From an uncultured Alphaproteobacteria bacterium (lineage in GTDB: Bacteria > Pseudomonadota > Alphaproteobacteria > Micropepsales > Micropepsaceae): a stretch of 64,000 nt of DNA. The stretch lies in NCBI GenBank assembly GCA_902825865.1, contig CADECX010000011.1, positions 1 through 64,000 of the forward strand, given 5' to 3'. Position 1 is the first letter of the stretch. The number at the start of each line of letters is the position of its first letter. Below are positions 32,170 to 41,123 of this stretch, one piece after another. A model generated the notes under the pieces. It was not told the origin of the DNA, ran no database searches, and saw only the letters and a list, made by a program, of their open reading frames with translations. The position numbers and the translations under genes are program-made.

Positions 32170-32262
32170 TAAACAGCCGGTTAAGCGAAATAGCTTGTAC
32201 GTTCAATCACGTAGGGCTTTTCCTTTAAGCCTAATTTTACCGTACAGGCGGCAATGTTTGCC
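32170..32262 (+). promoter_or_regulatory. fliF operon control region with CtrA-like boxes and a FlbD-type site
   Basis: Two candidate CtrA half-site pairs with the 7-base spacing of the TTAA-N7-TTAA consensus: TAAA-N7-TTAA at 32170-32184 and TTAA-N7-TTTA at 32225-32239. Immediately after the second is GGCAATGTTTGCC (32250-32262), the GGCA-N5-TGCC palindrome also found in the fliK/flgK region. In Caulobacter fliF is activated by CtrA and repressed by FlbD bound at the promoter; the order here fits that arrangement. Confidence 0.6.
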
Positions 32263-32312
32263 TAGCAGAACGGACGGAGCACTTTCCGTCCGCGTTCCGC
32301 GAGGAGGACATC

Positions 32313-33947
32313 TTGCCCGAGTTTTTCAAATCGGTTGGTGCGGCGCGTTTCGGCGTCATGGCCGGCGTGGCGGCGGTGCTGACCGCTTTCTTCCTCTATA
32401 TAGCGGGCGCCATCACCGAACCGCCCAAGACCATCCTGTTCTCCGGCCTGGAGTCGCGCGATGCCGCCGCCGTGAGCGGCAAGCTGGACAGCATGGCCGT
32501 CAAATACGACGTCAAGGAGAACGGCACCATCCTGGTGCCGGCCGACCAGGTCACCAAGCTGCGCATGGCGCTGGCGCAGGACAATCTTCCCGCCGCCGGC
32601 GTGGGCTATGAGATTTTCGACAAGTCCGACACTTTCGGCACCACCGCTTTTGTCCAGAACATCAACCATCAGCGCGCCTTGGAAGGCGAATTGTCGCGCT
32701 CGATGCAGACCATCGATGGCATTCAGGGCGCGCGCGTGCATCTGGTGGTCCCCGAACGCCAGATCTTTTCACGCGACGATCAGCAGCCCAGCGCCTCGGT
32801 GGTGCTCAAGACCAGCGGCAAGCTGGATCGCGGCCAGGTAAGGGCGGTGCAGCATATGGTGGCGGCGGCGGTTTCCGGCCTTGCCGCCGATCGCGTCGCC
32901 ATCGTGGATGACCGCGGCAATCTGCTGGCCGGCGGCGACAACAAGTCCGGTCCCGACGCGCTCGCCCGCGCCCAGGACGAAGACACCGCCAATTACGAAA
33001 ATTCGCTGAGGAGCCGCATCGAAGCCATCGTCAGTTCGGTGGTGGGCATGGGCCGCGTTCAAGTCCAAGTCGCCGCCGACATCAATTACAATCACACCCA
33101 GACCACCAGCGAAACTTTCGATCCCGATAGCAAGGTGGCGCGTTCCACCCAGACGGTGGAGCAGAATTCCGCCAACACCCAGGGCGGCAGCGGCGCCGCG
33201 GTATCGGTGGCCAGCGCCTTGCCGGGCGGCCAGGCCGGCCCTGCCCCGGGCGGCGAACAATCCAGGGATACGTCGGGGCGCACCGAGGAAACCATCAATT
33301 ACGAAATTTCCAAGAAGGTCACGACGTCCACGGTGGACGGCGGCGATATAAAGAAACTGTCGGTGGCCGTGGTGGTGGATGGCTCCGGCGACACCGTCGC
33401 CGCCTACAAGCCGCGCACCGCCGACGAGATGGCCAAGATCACCGCCTTGGTGAAATCGGCAATCGGTTTCGACCAGGCGCGCGGCGATCAGGTGCAGGTC
33501 ACCAACATGCAGTTCGCCCGCATGGAGCAGGCGGCCGGGACCGAAGCCCCCAAGCCGCTGCTCGGCCTGGACAGCGCCTATTGGTACAAAATCATCGAAG
33601 CCGCGATCTTGTGCCTGACCGCGCTCTTGATCGGACTGTTTGTCGCAAAGCCCCTGATCGGCCGCATGTTCGCGGCGCAAGGTGCGGCGGCGGGCGGACC
33701 GGCGGCACTCGCCAACGGCGGATCGGTGGTCGCGGGCGCCTTGCCGGCTCCGGCCGGCGCCGACCAGACCGCAAGTCCCGGGCAGGACGGCGTCCCCGCA
33801 CTGCCGCGGCCCGGACCCAGCATCGATATCAGCCAGATTGACGGCCAGGTCCGCGAATCTTCCATCAAGAAAGTCGGTGAAGTGGTTTCCGCGCATCCCG
33901 AAGAAGCGCTGGCGATCATCCGCACCTGGCTCCACCAACCGGTCTAA
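32313..33947 (+). CDS. fliF: Flagellar MS-ring protein FliF
   Basis: A 544-residue protein. It starts at TTG, supported by the strong GAGGAGGA site eight bases upstream and by lack of a better start. Membrane spans lie at about 15-34 and 430-450. Ring-building domains between them carry GVGYEIFDKSDTFGTT and QRALEGELSRSM, conserved in FliF/YscJ. The C-terminal tail (SSIKKVGEVVSAHPEEALAI) is the FliG-binding segment. FliF forms the MS ring on which the motor is built. It is the first gene of the CtrA/FlbD-controlled operon. Confidence 0.93.
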   Translation: MPEFFKSVGAARFGVMAGVAAVLTAFFLYIAGAITEPPKTILFSGLESRDAAAVSGKLDSMAVKYDVKENGTILVPADQVTKLRMALAQDNLPAAGVGYEIFDKSDTFGTTAFVQNINHQRALEGELSRSMQTIDGIQGARVHLVVPERQIFSRDDQQPSASVVLKTSGKLDRGQVRAVQHMVAAAVSGLAADRVAIVDDRGNLLAGGDNKSGPDALARAQDEDTANYENSLRSRIEAIVSSVVGMGRVQVQVAADINYNHTQTTSETFDPDSKVARSTQTVEQNSANTQGGSGAAVSVASALPGGQAGPAPGGEQSRDTSGRTEETINYEISKKVTTSTVDGGDIKKLSVAVVVDGSGDTVAAYKPRTADEMAKITALVKSAIGFDQARGDQVQVTNMQFARMEQAAGTEAPKPLLGLDSAYWYKIIEAAILCLTALLIGLFVAKPLIGRMFAAQGAAAGGPAALANGGSVVAGALPAPAGADQTASPGQDGVPALPRPGPSIDISQIDGQVRESSIKKVGEVVSAHPEEALAIIRTWLHQPV

Positions 33948-33950
33948 ATC

Positions 33951-34985
33951 ATGTCCAAAGCCCCCAAAGCCGCTGTCAAGGAAGACATCCGCTCCCTCAC
34001 CGGGGCCGAGCGCGCCGCCATCATCATGCTCTCGCTGGGCGAGGACCATTCCCAGCAGGTCTGGAAGATGATGGACGAAGATGAGATCAAGGAAGTCTCC
34101 CAGGTCATGTCGAATCTGGGTTCGGTTTCCTCCGCCCTGATCGAGAAGCTGCTGGTCGACTTCGTTTCCCAGATGTCGGGCACCGGTTCGCTGATGGGCT
34201 CGTATGAATCCACCGAACGCCTGCTGGCCAATATCCTGCCCGGCGACAAGGTCGGCTCGATCATGGAAGAAATCCGCGGTCCCGCCGGCCGTACCATGTG
34301 GGACAAGCTGGCCAATGTGAACGAGACCGTTCTGGCCAACTATCTCAAGAACGAATATCCCCAGACCGTTTCGGTGGTGCTGAGCAAGATCAAGCCGGAA
34401 CATGCCGCACGTGTCCTTGGCGCCTTGCCCGAGGAGTTTGCCCTGGAAGTGGTGCAGCGCATGTTGCGCATGGAAAGCGTGCAGAAGGACATCCTGGACA
34501 AGGTCGAACAGACGCTTCGGGTGGAATTCATGTCCAACCTGGCGCGTACCGCCAAGCGCGACGCCCATGAGCAGATGGCGGAAATTTTCAACAATTTCGA
34601 CCGCCAGACCGAAAGCCGCTTCATCACCGCCCTGGAAGAGCGTTCGCGCGACGCCGCCGAACGCATCAAGGCCCTGATGTTCACCTTCGAGGATCTGGCC
34701 AAGCTCGATCCGGGCTCGATCCAGACCCTGTTGCGCAATGTCGAAAAGGACAAGCTGGGCCTGGCGCTGAAGGGCGCCACCGACGGCCTGCGCGATGTCT
34801 TCTTCTCCAATATGAGCGAACGCGCCGGCAAGATCCTGCGCGACGACATGGAAGCCATGGGTCCCGTGCGTCTCAAGGACGTCGATGAAGCCCAGATGCG
34901 CATGGTCAATATCGCCAAGGACCTGGCCAATAAGGGCGAGATCATGATCGCCGGCGGCAGCGCCGAAGACGAGTTGGTATACTGA
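33951..34985 (+). CDS. fliG: Flagellar motor switch protein FliG
   Basis: A 344-residue cytoplasmic C-ring protein. The N-terminal [20 protein letters not shown] binds FliF. The middle carries the EHPQT-like loop region (here [20 protein letters not shown]). The C-terminal [20 protein letters not shown] and the charged torque helix ([13 protein letters not shown]) interact with the stators. It starts three bases after fliF and overlaps fliH by one base (TGATG). Confidence 0.95.
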   Translation: MSKAPKAAVKEDIRSLTGAERAAIIMLSLGEDHSQQVWKMMDEDEIKEVSQVMSNLGSVSSALIEKLLVDFVSQMSGTGSLMGSYESTERLLANILPGDKVGSIMEEIRGPAGRTMWDKLANVNETVLANYLKNEYPQTVSVVLSKIKPEHAARVLGALPEEFALEVVQRMLRMESVQKDILDKVEQTLRVEFMSNLARTAKRDAHEQMAEIFNNFDRQTESRFITALEERSRDAAERIKALMFTFEDLAKLDPGSIQTLLRNVEKDKLGLALKGATDGLRDVFFSNMSERAGKILRDDMEAMGPVRLKDVDEAQMRMVNIAKDLANKGEIMIAGGSAEDELVY

Positions 34986-35617
34986 TGACCGCCGCCAAAC
35001 ACAGCGCCCCAAAGTTCACCTTCGACACCGAGTTCGCCGGCAACGAAGACCGCCGCGCCCCGGCCGCTCAGGCGCGCCAAAAACAGACTCTGACCATCGA
35101 GGAGCTGGAAAGCCTCAAGAATACTGCCCGCAACGAAGGCGAAAGCAGCGCTCAGGCCCGCGCCACCGATGCCCTGGAACGCACCATCGCCGCTTTGACC
35201 ATCTCCGTGCGCGCCGCGCTGGATGTCAGCCATGCCGAAATCGAGCAGGTGCGCGACGATGCCGCCCGCCTGGCTTTGGCGATGGCCAGGAAGATCGCGC
35301 CCGCCGCCCTTGCCGCCTTGCCCACCGGCGATGTGGAAGTGGCCCTGCGCCAGGCCATGCACCAGGCCATCGCCGAGCCGCGCATCACCCTGCGCGCCGC
35401 CCCCGCCGTGACGGCGGTGCTGGAGCCCCGGCTGAACGATATTGCCCATGAAGAAGGTTATGAGGGCCGCGTCCTGATCGCCGCCGACCCCGCCATGACC
35501 GGCGCCGATTGCCGTATCGAATGGCGCGGCGGCGGCGCCGAACGCAGCGAGACCGTCATCGAGGACGCGCTGAACGCCCTTATTTCCCGTCATTTCTCGC
35601 ACACAGTGAAAGGATAA
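34985..35617 (+). CDS. fliH: Flagellar assembly protein FliH (FlbE)
   Basis: A 210-residue protein in the fliH position of the fliF-fliG-fliH-fliN-flbD order. The N-terminus (APKFTFDTEFA) matches the conserved C-ring-binding tail of this group. A charged helix with ARNEGESSAQARA and a C-terminal domain (CRIEWRGGGAERSETVIEDA) follow; the 'adCriEWrgGg' element is the most conserved part of FliH. FliH holds the export ATPase FliI in check and docks it to the C ring. Confidence 0.85.
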   Translation: MTAAKHSAPKFTFDTEFAGNEDRRAPAAQARQKQTLTIEELESLKNTARNEGESSAQARATDALERTIAALTISVRAALDVSHAEIEQVRDDAARLALAMARKIAPAALAALPTGDVEVALRQAMHQAIAEPRITLRAAPAVTAVLEPRLNDIAHEEGYEGRVLIAADPAMTGADCRIEWRGGGAERSETVIEDALNALISRHFSHTVKG

Positions 35618-35621
35618 TCCC

Positions 35622-35981
35622 ATGGCGACCGACAATGTCGATCTGCCCGATCTCAGCCAGGAAGGCGCGCCCGGTTCCTCCGGCGCCTTGCTCAATGCCG
35701 ACATGCCGATGGAAGCCGCGCCCAAGCATACGGCGTCGGATCTTGAGGCGGTGTTCGATGTTCCGGTCACGGTCAGCGCCGTCTTGGGCAAGAGCGGCAT
35801 GGAAGTCAGCCAGCTTTTGAAACTGGGCCGCGGCACCATCGTCGAGCTGGACCGCAAGGTCGGCGAAGCCATCGACATCTATGTCAACGACCGGCTGGTC
35901 GCACGCGGTGAAGTCGTGCTGGTGGAAGACCGGCTGGGCATCACCATGACGGAAATCATCAAGGCCGGGTCCGGCTCTTAA
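35622..35981 (+). CDS. fliN: Flagellar motor switch protein FliN
   Basis: A 119-residue protein whose C-terminal 75 residues form the SpoA (surface presentation of antigens) domain: DVPVTVSAVLGKSGMEVSQL, GRGTIVELDRKVGEAIDIYV and DRLVARGEVVLVEDRLGITM. The N-terminal 35 residues are a flexible acidic tail. It builds the lower C ring and helps to place the FliH-FliI export complex. It lies four bases after fliH. Confidence 0.95.
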   Translation: MATDNVDLPDLSQEGAPGSSGALLNADMPMEAAPKHTASDLEAVFDVPVTVSAVLGKSGMEVSQLLKLGRGTIVELDRKVGEAIDIYVNDRLVARGEVVLVEDRLGITMTEIIKAGSGS

Positions 35982-36006
35982 TCAAGTTACTTGAAGGACA
36001 ATCGCT

Positions 36007-37383
36007 ATGCGTCTCTTAATCGTCGGCGGACTGCAGGGCCAGATCGGCCTCGCCACCAAAATCGCCATGGACAAGGGTGCCAAGGTCACCCACGCCATGG
36101 ATATCGAGCAGGCGCTTGCCACTCTTCGCGGCGGCATCGGCGCCGACCTGGTGTTCTGCGATGTCGGCCTGGATATCGGCGCCCTGGTGCGCGGCCTGGC
36201 GGCGGAACGCATCTGCACCCCGGTGGTTGCCTGCGGCATCGGCACCGACACGCGCCGCGCGGTCGAGGCGATCCGCGCCGGCGCCAAGGAATATCTGCCC
36301 CTGCCCGCCGACGCCGAACTGATCGCGGCGGTGCTGGCGGCGGTGGCCGATGAATCCCATCAGCTGGTCTATGAAGACGAAGCCATGGCGGCGGTTCTCA
36401 GCCTGGCCGACCAGATCGCCGGCAGCGAAGCCTCCATCCTGGTGACCGGCGAAAGCGGCACCGGTAAGGAAGTGCTGGCCCGTTACGTCCATCGCAAGTC
36501 GGCGCGCAACGACAAGCCCTTTATTTCCGTGAACTGCGCCGCGATCCCGGAAAACCTGCTGGAATCCGAATTGTTCGGCCACGAAAAGGGCGCCTTTACC
36601 GGCGCCATCGCCCGCCGCATCGGCAAGTTCGAAGAGGCCAATGGCGGCACCCTGCTGCTGGACGAAATCAGCGAGATGGATGCGCGCCTGCAGGCCAAAT
36701 TGCTGCGCGCCATTCAGGAACGCGAGATCGACCGCGTCGGTGGCACCAAGCCGGTCAAGGTGGATATCCGCATCATCGCCACCTCCAACCGCGACCTGGC
36801 GGAAGCCGTCAAGCACGGCACCTTCCGCGAAGACCTTCTCTATCGCCTGAACGTGGTCAATCTGCGCCTGCCCGCCCTGCGCGAGCGGCCCAAGGATATC
36901 CGCGCTTTGGCGCATCATTTCGCGCGCAAATATGCCGAAGCCAATGGCGTGCCCTATCGCTCCATTTCCTCCCAGACCGAACGCCTGCTGCTCGGCCACT
37001 ACTGGAAAGGCAATGTCCGCGAGCTGGAAAACACCATCCATCGCGCCGTGCTGCTGGCGAGCGGCGCCGAAATCGGCCCCGAAGCCATCCGCCTGCCCGA
37101 CGGCACCCAGGTCGGCGCCGCTTCGACGATCATGCCGCAAAATCCCAGCGTGCAAAGCGCGGTGGTTTCGGCCACTGCCGTGACGCGCGGCCTGGTGGGA
37201 CGCACCGTCAGCGATGTCGAGCGCGACCTGATCCTGGACACTTTGGACCATTGCCTGGGCAACCGCACCCATGCCGCCAATATCCTGGGCATCTCCATCC
37301 GCACCCTGCGCAACAAACTGCGGGAGTATTCGGATTCGGGCCTGTCGATTCCCAATCATGGCGAACAGCGCGCCGCGGGCTAA
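36007..37383 (+). CDS. flbD: Sigma-54-dependent flagellar regulator FlbD
   Basis: A 458-residue protein. The N-terminal ~115 residues have the receiver fold but lack the usual acidic pair (GG at 7-8 after LLIV), although Asp52 is present. This agrees with FlbD proteins, which are not conventionally phosphorylated but act with FliX. The AAA+ domain has Walker A GESGTGKE, the sigma-54-contacting GAFTGA and Walker B LLLDEIS. The C-terminal Fis-type helix-turn-helix reads NRTHAANILGISIRTLRNKL. It activates late sigma-54 flagellar promoters and represses fliF; sites of one symmetry type occur at both. Confidence 0.93.
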   Translation: MRLLIVGGLQGQIGLATKIAMDKGAKVTHAMDIEQALATLRGGIGADLVFCDVGLDIGALVRGLAAERICTPVVACGIGTDTRRAVEAIRAGAKEYLPLPADAELIAAVLAAVADESHQLVYEDEAMAAVLSLADQIAGSEASILVTGESGTGKEVLARYVHRKSARNDKPFISVNCAAIPENLLESELFGHEKGAFTGAIARRIGKFEEANGGTLLLDEISEMDARLQAKLLRAIQEREIDRVGGTKPVKVDIRIIATSNRDLAEAVKHGTFREDLLYRLNVVNLRLPALRERPKDIRALAHHFARKYAEANGVPYRSISSQTERLLLGHYWKGNVRELENTIHRAVLLASGAEIGPEAIRLPDGTQVGAASTIMPQNPSVQSAVVSATAVTRGLVGRTVSDVERDLILDTLDHCLGNRTHAANILGISIRTLRNKLREYSDSGLSIPNHGEQRAAG

Positions 37384-37401
37384 TTTTCAAGGTTGATTTG
37401 A

Positions 37402-39501
37402 ATGTCTGACATCGGCACCGCAGCCAAGGGCTTTGATCTGACACCAGCCAAGATCGGCGACTTCATTCGCCGGTCCGATCTGGGCCTGGCGATCGGCATC
37501 ATGGCCATTCTGGTGGTGCTGATCCTGCCGCTGCCGACCTGGCTGCTGGACGTGTCGCTGGCCTTCTCGCTGAGCTTCTCGATCCTGATCCTGATGACGG
37601 CGGTGTTCATCCGCAAGCCGCTGGAATTCTCGTCCTTCCCCACCATCCTGCTGATCACCACCCTGCTGCGGCTGGCGCTGAACCTGGCCTCCACCCGCCT
37701 GATCCTGGCCCATGGCAATGAAGGCACCGCCGCGTCCGGCTATGTCATCCAGGCCTTCGGCAATCTGGTGATGCAGGGCAATTTCGTCATCGGCTTGATC
37801 GTCTTCGCCATCCTGATCATCGTCAACTTCATCGTCATCACCAAGGGCTCGGGCCGCATCGCCGAAGTGGCGGCGCGCTTCAGCTTGGACGCCATGCCCG
37901 GCAAGCAGATGGCGATCGACGCCGATCTGTCCGCCGGCCTGATCGACGAAAAGGACGCCAAGGCCCGCCGCAAGACCATCGAAGCGGAATCCAATTTCTT
38001 CGGCGCCATGGACGGCGCCAGCAAATTCGTGCGCGGCGACGCCATTGCTGGCCTGCTGATCGTGGGCATCAATATTGTCGGCGGCATCATCATCGGCGTG
38101 GTGCAAGAAGGCATGAGCTTCGCCGATGCCAGCCACACCTTCACCTTGCTGTCTGTGGGTGACGGGCTGGTGTCGCAGATGCCGGCGCTGATCGTTTCGA
38201 CCGCCGCCGGCCTGATGGTCTCCAAGGCCGGTGTCGAAGGCGCCGCCGACAAAGCGCTGATGACCCAGCTCTCCTTCTATCCTCAGGCGCTCGGCATGGC
38301 CGCCGCGGTGATGGGCATTGTCGCGGTGCTGCCCGGCATGCCGACCCTGGTGTTTGGCGGCCTGTCGCTGGGCACCGGTGCGTTGGCCTATTATGCCTTC
38401 AAGCGCAAGGATGCCCGCACCGCCCAGGCCGCCGCCGAAGTCGCCGGTGTCGAAGGCCCGCCCAAGGAAGAACCGATCTCGTCCGCTTTGGCGCTGGATC
38501 TTCTGCGCATCGAACTCGGCTATGGCTTGCTGCCGCTGATCAACGATGTGCAGGGCCATCGCATCACCGACCAGATCAAGGCGTTGCGCCGCCAGTTGGC
38601 GCAGGAAATGGGCTTTGTCATGCCCGCCGTGCGCATCCTGGACAATATGCAGCTGGGCGCCAACGAGTACCGCATCCGCATCAAGGAATTCGATTCCGGC
38701 AAGGGCGAGCTGTTTCCCGGCAGCTTGCTGATCATGGATCCCAAGGGCCTGCCTATCGATCTGCCCGGCACCGCCACCACCGAGCCGGCTTTCGGCCTGC
38801 CCGCGACCTGGGTTTCCGGCAGCCTGAAGGAAGAAGCGTCTTTCCGCGGTTTCACCGTGGTCGATCCCGGCACCGTGCTGACCACCCATCTTACCGAAGT
38901 GCTCAAAAGCCATATGGCGGAGCTGCTCTCCTATGCCGAGACCAAGAAGCTGCTGGACGATCTGCCGCCGGAGAACAAGAAGCTGGTGGAAGAACTGATC
39001 CCGTCGCAGATCTCGGTCACCGGGGTGCAACGCGTGCTGCAGACCCTGCTCGGCGAACGCGTTTCGATCCGCGATCTGCCCGCCATCCTGGAAGGCATTG
39101 CCGAAGCGGTCGGCCACACCAAGAACGCGCTCTACATCACCGAACATGTGCGCGCGCGCCTGGCCCGCCAGCTTTGCCACGCCAACCTTTCACCGGGCGG
39201 CTATCTGCCGCTGATCGCACTGTCGCCCAATTGGGAGCAAGCCTTCGCGGAAAGCATTGTGGGCACCGGCGAAGAGCGCCAGCTCGCCATGGCGCCGTCC
39301 AAGCTGCAGCAATTCATCCAGCAGGTCCGCGAGGCTTTCGACGAGGCCGGCACCAAGAATGAAGTGCCGATTTTGCTGACCAGCCCGCAGATCCGCCCCT
39401 TTGTGCGCTCCATCGTTGAACGCTTCCGTCCCCAGACGGTGGTGATGAGCCAGAACGAAATCCACGCCTCGGTGCGCCTGCGCACCCTTGGCCAGGTTTA
39501 A
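37402..39501 (+). CDS. flhA: Flagellar export gate protein FlhA
   Basis: A 699-residue protein. About eight membrane spans occupy residues 25-335, including the FHIPEP-family signature FPTILLITTLLRLALNLAST and the conserved ITKGSGRIAEVAARFSLDAM with MPGKQMAIDADL. The cytoplasmic domain from about 360 binds chaperone-substrate complexes and ends EIHASVRLRTLGQV. FlhA forms the ring of the proton-driven export gate. It is 18 bases after flbD and is followed five bases later by the FlhF-like gene. Confidence 0.95.
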   Translation: MSDIGTAAKGFDLTPAKIGDFIRRSDLGLAIGIMAILVVLILPLPTWLLDVSLAFSLSFSILILMTAVFIRKPLEFSSFPTILLITTLLRLALNLASTRLILAHGNEGTAASGYVIQAFGNLVMQGNFVIGLIVFAILIIVNFIVITKGSGRIAEVAARFSLDAMPGKQMAIDADLSAGLIDEKDAKARRKTIEAESNFFGAMDGASKFVRGDAIAGLLIVGINIVGGIIIGVVQEGMSFADASHTFTLLSVGDGLVSQMPALIVSTAAGLMVSKAGVEGAADKALMTQLSFYPQALGMAAAVMGIVAVLPGMPTLVFGGLSLGTGALAYYAFKRKDARTAQAAAEVAGVEGPPKEEPISSALALDLLRIELGYGLLPLINDVQGHRITDQIKALRRQLAQEMGFVMPAVRILDNMQLGANEYRIRIKEFDSGKGELFPGSLLIMDPKGLPIDLPGTATTEPAFGLPATWVSGSLKEEASFRGFTVVDPGTVLTTHLTEVLKSHMAELLSYAETKKLLDDLPPENKKLVEELIPSQISVTGVQRVLQTLLGERVSIRDLPAILEGIAEAVGHTKNALYITEHVRARLARQLCHANLSPGGYLPLIALSPNWEQAFAESIVGTGEERQLAMAPSKLQQFIQQVREAFDEAGTKNEVPILLTSPQIRPFVRSIVERFRPQTVVMSQNEIHASVRLRTLGQV

Positions 39502-39506
39502 CGGCC

Positions 39507-40217
39507 ATGGCCCAGCCTCAAGCCAGAGAGCGCTGCAACCTCATCGCCTTCCCGCGCGCCGTTCTGCACAATCTGTTGGGCGAGACCATGAAGCGCCACC
39601 GCTTGCCGGAAGGTCTGGCCCAGGCTCTGGTGCGGGAAGCCGCAATTTTTCCCGACGCCGGTGTTGACGGCGCTTTGGCCCGCGCGCTGAGCCAGCGCCT
39701 AAAGTCCAAGCCGATCGATTTGGAAAAGGCGCGCGGCATCCTGCTGGTGGGACCGGCGGGATCCGGCAAAAGCGCGGTTGCCGCCAAAATCCATCATGCC
39801 GCCACCCTGATCGGGCGCAAGACCGAGCTGACCCGCGCCGATGGCGGGCTGGCGCTGTTTCGCACCGGCACCAATCCGCCGGAGCTGCTGACGGTGATGG
39901 AAGCCGACGGCTTCAATCCGCTCAGTGCCCGCGCCGCCAGCGCCTTCAGCGCATTGGGCGAAATTGAAGGCGTGGAGACCATCGGGGTTGTTTCGGCGCT
40001 CAGCGATGCCGAGGATGTCAGCGACATCGTAAGTGCTTTCCGCTTCCGGCGGGTGATCATCACCAATATGGACCGCACCCGGCGCCTGGGCGCGGCGCTC
40101 GCCGCCTGCCTGTCCAGCGCCAGCCTCGCCCATGTCACCCACGGCGCAAGGCCGGAAGATGGCTTGGACATGCTGGAGCCCGCCGCCCTGGCGGCGCAGA
40201 TGCTTCTCAGCCATTAA
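39507..40217 (+). CDS. FlhF-like degenerate SRP-type GTPase
   Basis: A 236-residue protein downstream of flhA, where flhF commonly lies. It has a P-loop (GILLVGPAGSGKSAVAAKI, motif at 82-89), and near the C-terminus RRVIITNMDRTRRLGAALA, the counterpart of the TKxDE guanine-binding motif and following GG helix of FlhF. A final segment resembles the FlhF 'GARPEDxxxxxP' end. The DTAGR switch motif is missing and the N-terminal B domain is reduced to about 70 residues; FlhF is usually 350-450. It may set flagellar position or number in a nucleotide-binding rather than hydrolysing manner. Confidence 0.65.
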   Translation: MAQPQARERCNLIAFPRAVLHNLLGETMKRHRLPEGLAQALVREAAIFPDAGVDGALARALSQRLKSKPIDLEKARGILLVGPAGSGKSAVAAKIHHAATLIGRKTELTRADGGLALFRTGTNPPELLTVMEADGFNPLSARAASAFSALGEIEGVETIGVVSALSDAEDVSDIVSAFRFRRVIITNMDRTRRLGAALAACLSSASLAHVTHGARPEDGLDMLEPAALAAQMLLSH

Positions 40218-40237
40218 AAAGCGCGTCAGCGCTTTTT
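40216..40237. terminator. Bidirectional terminator overlapping two gene ends
   Basis: AAAAAGCGC, loop GTCA, GCGCTTTTT. It serves the flhA-side operon on the plus strand and the DoxX gene on the minus strand. The DoxX stop codon (complement of TCA at 40226-40228) lies in the loop. Confidence 0.85.
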
Positions 40238-40666
40238 GCCGCCGCCGCCACCACCGCCGGTCTTACCGCGATTGTCGAGCGCAAACGGCCCCGGCCCCGA
40301 TCCCACCAGCAAAAGCAACCCGCCGCAGATCGCGAAATCGCGGGCGAAGATGCCGAATTGCTGGGCGCGCGCGGCCGGATCGGCATAGTGCCAAAAGTCG
40401 TGCATGGTGACGGCCGCGATCATGGTCATGCCGAACAAGATGATTGCGGCATGGCGGGTATGATAGCCGAACAGAAGCGAGATGCTGCCCATCGCGATCA
40501 AGAGCAGTACCACCAGCAGGACCAGCGGCGGCAGCGGCACTTGCTTGGTCGTCAGATCGGCGGCGATCGTGTGCCAATTGTTTACGATGTCGATCGCACT
40601 GGTCAGATAGAACCAGACAAAAGCACAGCGGCCAAAGAACGGCGAAATGGTTTCCGCGAATGACAT
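40226..40666 (-). CDS. DoxX-family inner-membrane protein
   Basis: A 146-residue protein with four membrane spans (about 15-32, 48-70, 75-93 and 107-125). The family pattern includes FFGRCAFVWFYLTSAIDIVNN at the start and MHDFWHYADPAARAQQFGIF in the third loop. It ends in a Gly/Lys tail (GGGGGGGKKR). DoxX proteins are small quinone-linked or thiol-redox membrane proteins of uncertain function. It has its own transcript, converging with the flagellar operon on a shared terminator. Confidence 0.8.
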   Translation of the reverse strand: MSFAETISPFFGRCAFVWFYLTSAIDIVNNWHTIAADLTTKQVPLPPLVLLVVLLLIAMGSISLLFGYHTRHAAIILFGMTMIAAVTMHDFWHYADPAARAQQFGIFARDFAICGGLLLLVGSGPGPFALDNRGKTGGGGGGGKKR

Positions 40667-40875
40667 GCCCTGACGCCCCCTGACTGCCGGAACCCATGCT
40701 TGGCCTGGCAGCGACTCAACGGCGGAATCATAGGCCAGCCGCGCCGCGGTTCAACGGCATGGTTAAAGAAAACGCGCTCTTTTTGTCACGGAAAGAGCTC
40801 GGGTGTGACTCTTATGGAACGCAGAATTGGGCGGCCGCGTTATTGCGGCGAAGGGTTCTATTCGAGGCCTCACCC

Positions 40876-41100
40876 ATGTCAGCAATTGGCATATCCGCCC
40901 CCCGCGGAAAGGGCTTTGCGGTTTCCGCGCACGCCGATTTCCGGCACGACCATCTTGTCTTTGAACGCCAGCAATCCCTGGCCTTGCGGGAAAAGGAATG
41001 GGAGGTGCGGATTCAGCCGCTTCTGCCCTGGAGTGCGTTAATCATGCGGGGCGTGGGCGTAACGATCTTCGTTGCCGCGATCCTGGCAATGATGATCTGA
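40876..41100 (+). CDS. Small membrane protein of unknown function
   Basis: 74 residues from ATG 40876; the open frame reaches back to 40696 without evidence of coding. Residues 1-50 are polar (HDHLVFERQQSLALREKEW) and a single hydrophobic helix (SALIMRGVGVTIFVAAILAMM) ends the protein. It lies between the divergent DoxX gene and the convergent fliJ. No family recognised. Confidence 0.45.
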   Translation: MSAIGISAPRGKGFAVSAHADFRHDHLVFERQQSLALREKEWEVRIQPLLPWSALIMRGVGVTIFVAAILAMMI

Positions 41101-41123
41101 AGGGCTACCGCTCCGGTTAGCGC

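Noticed and set aside
32769..35012. 747-codon open frame antisense to fliF and fliG
   Set aside because: It crosses two certain genes and their boundary on the other strand, is His/Gly/Ala-rich and has no recognisable motif.
37387..39180. 597-codon open frame antisense to flhA
   Set aside because: Q/H/G-rich shadow of flhA codons with no domain features.
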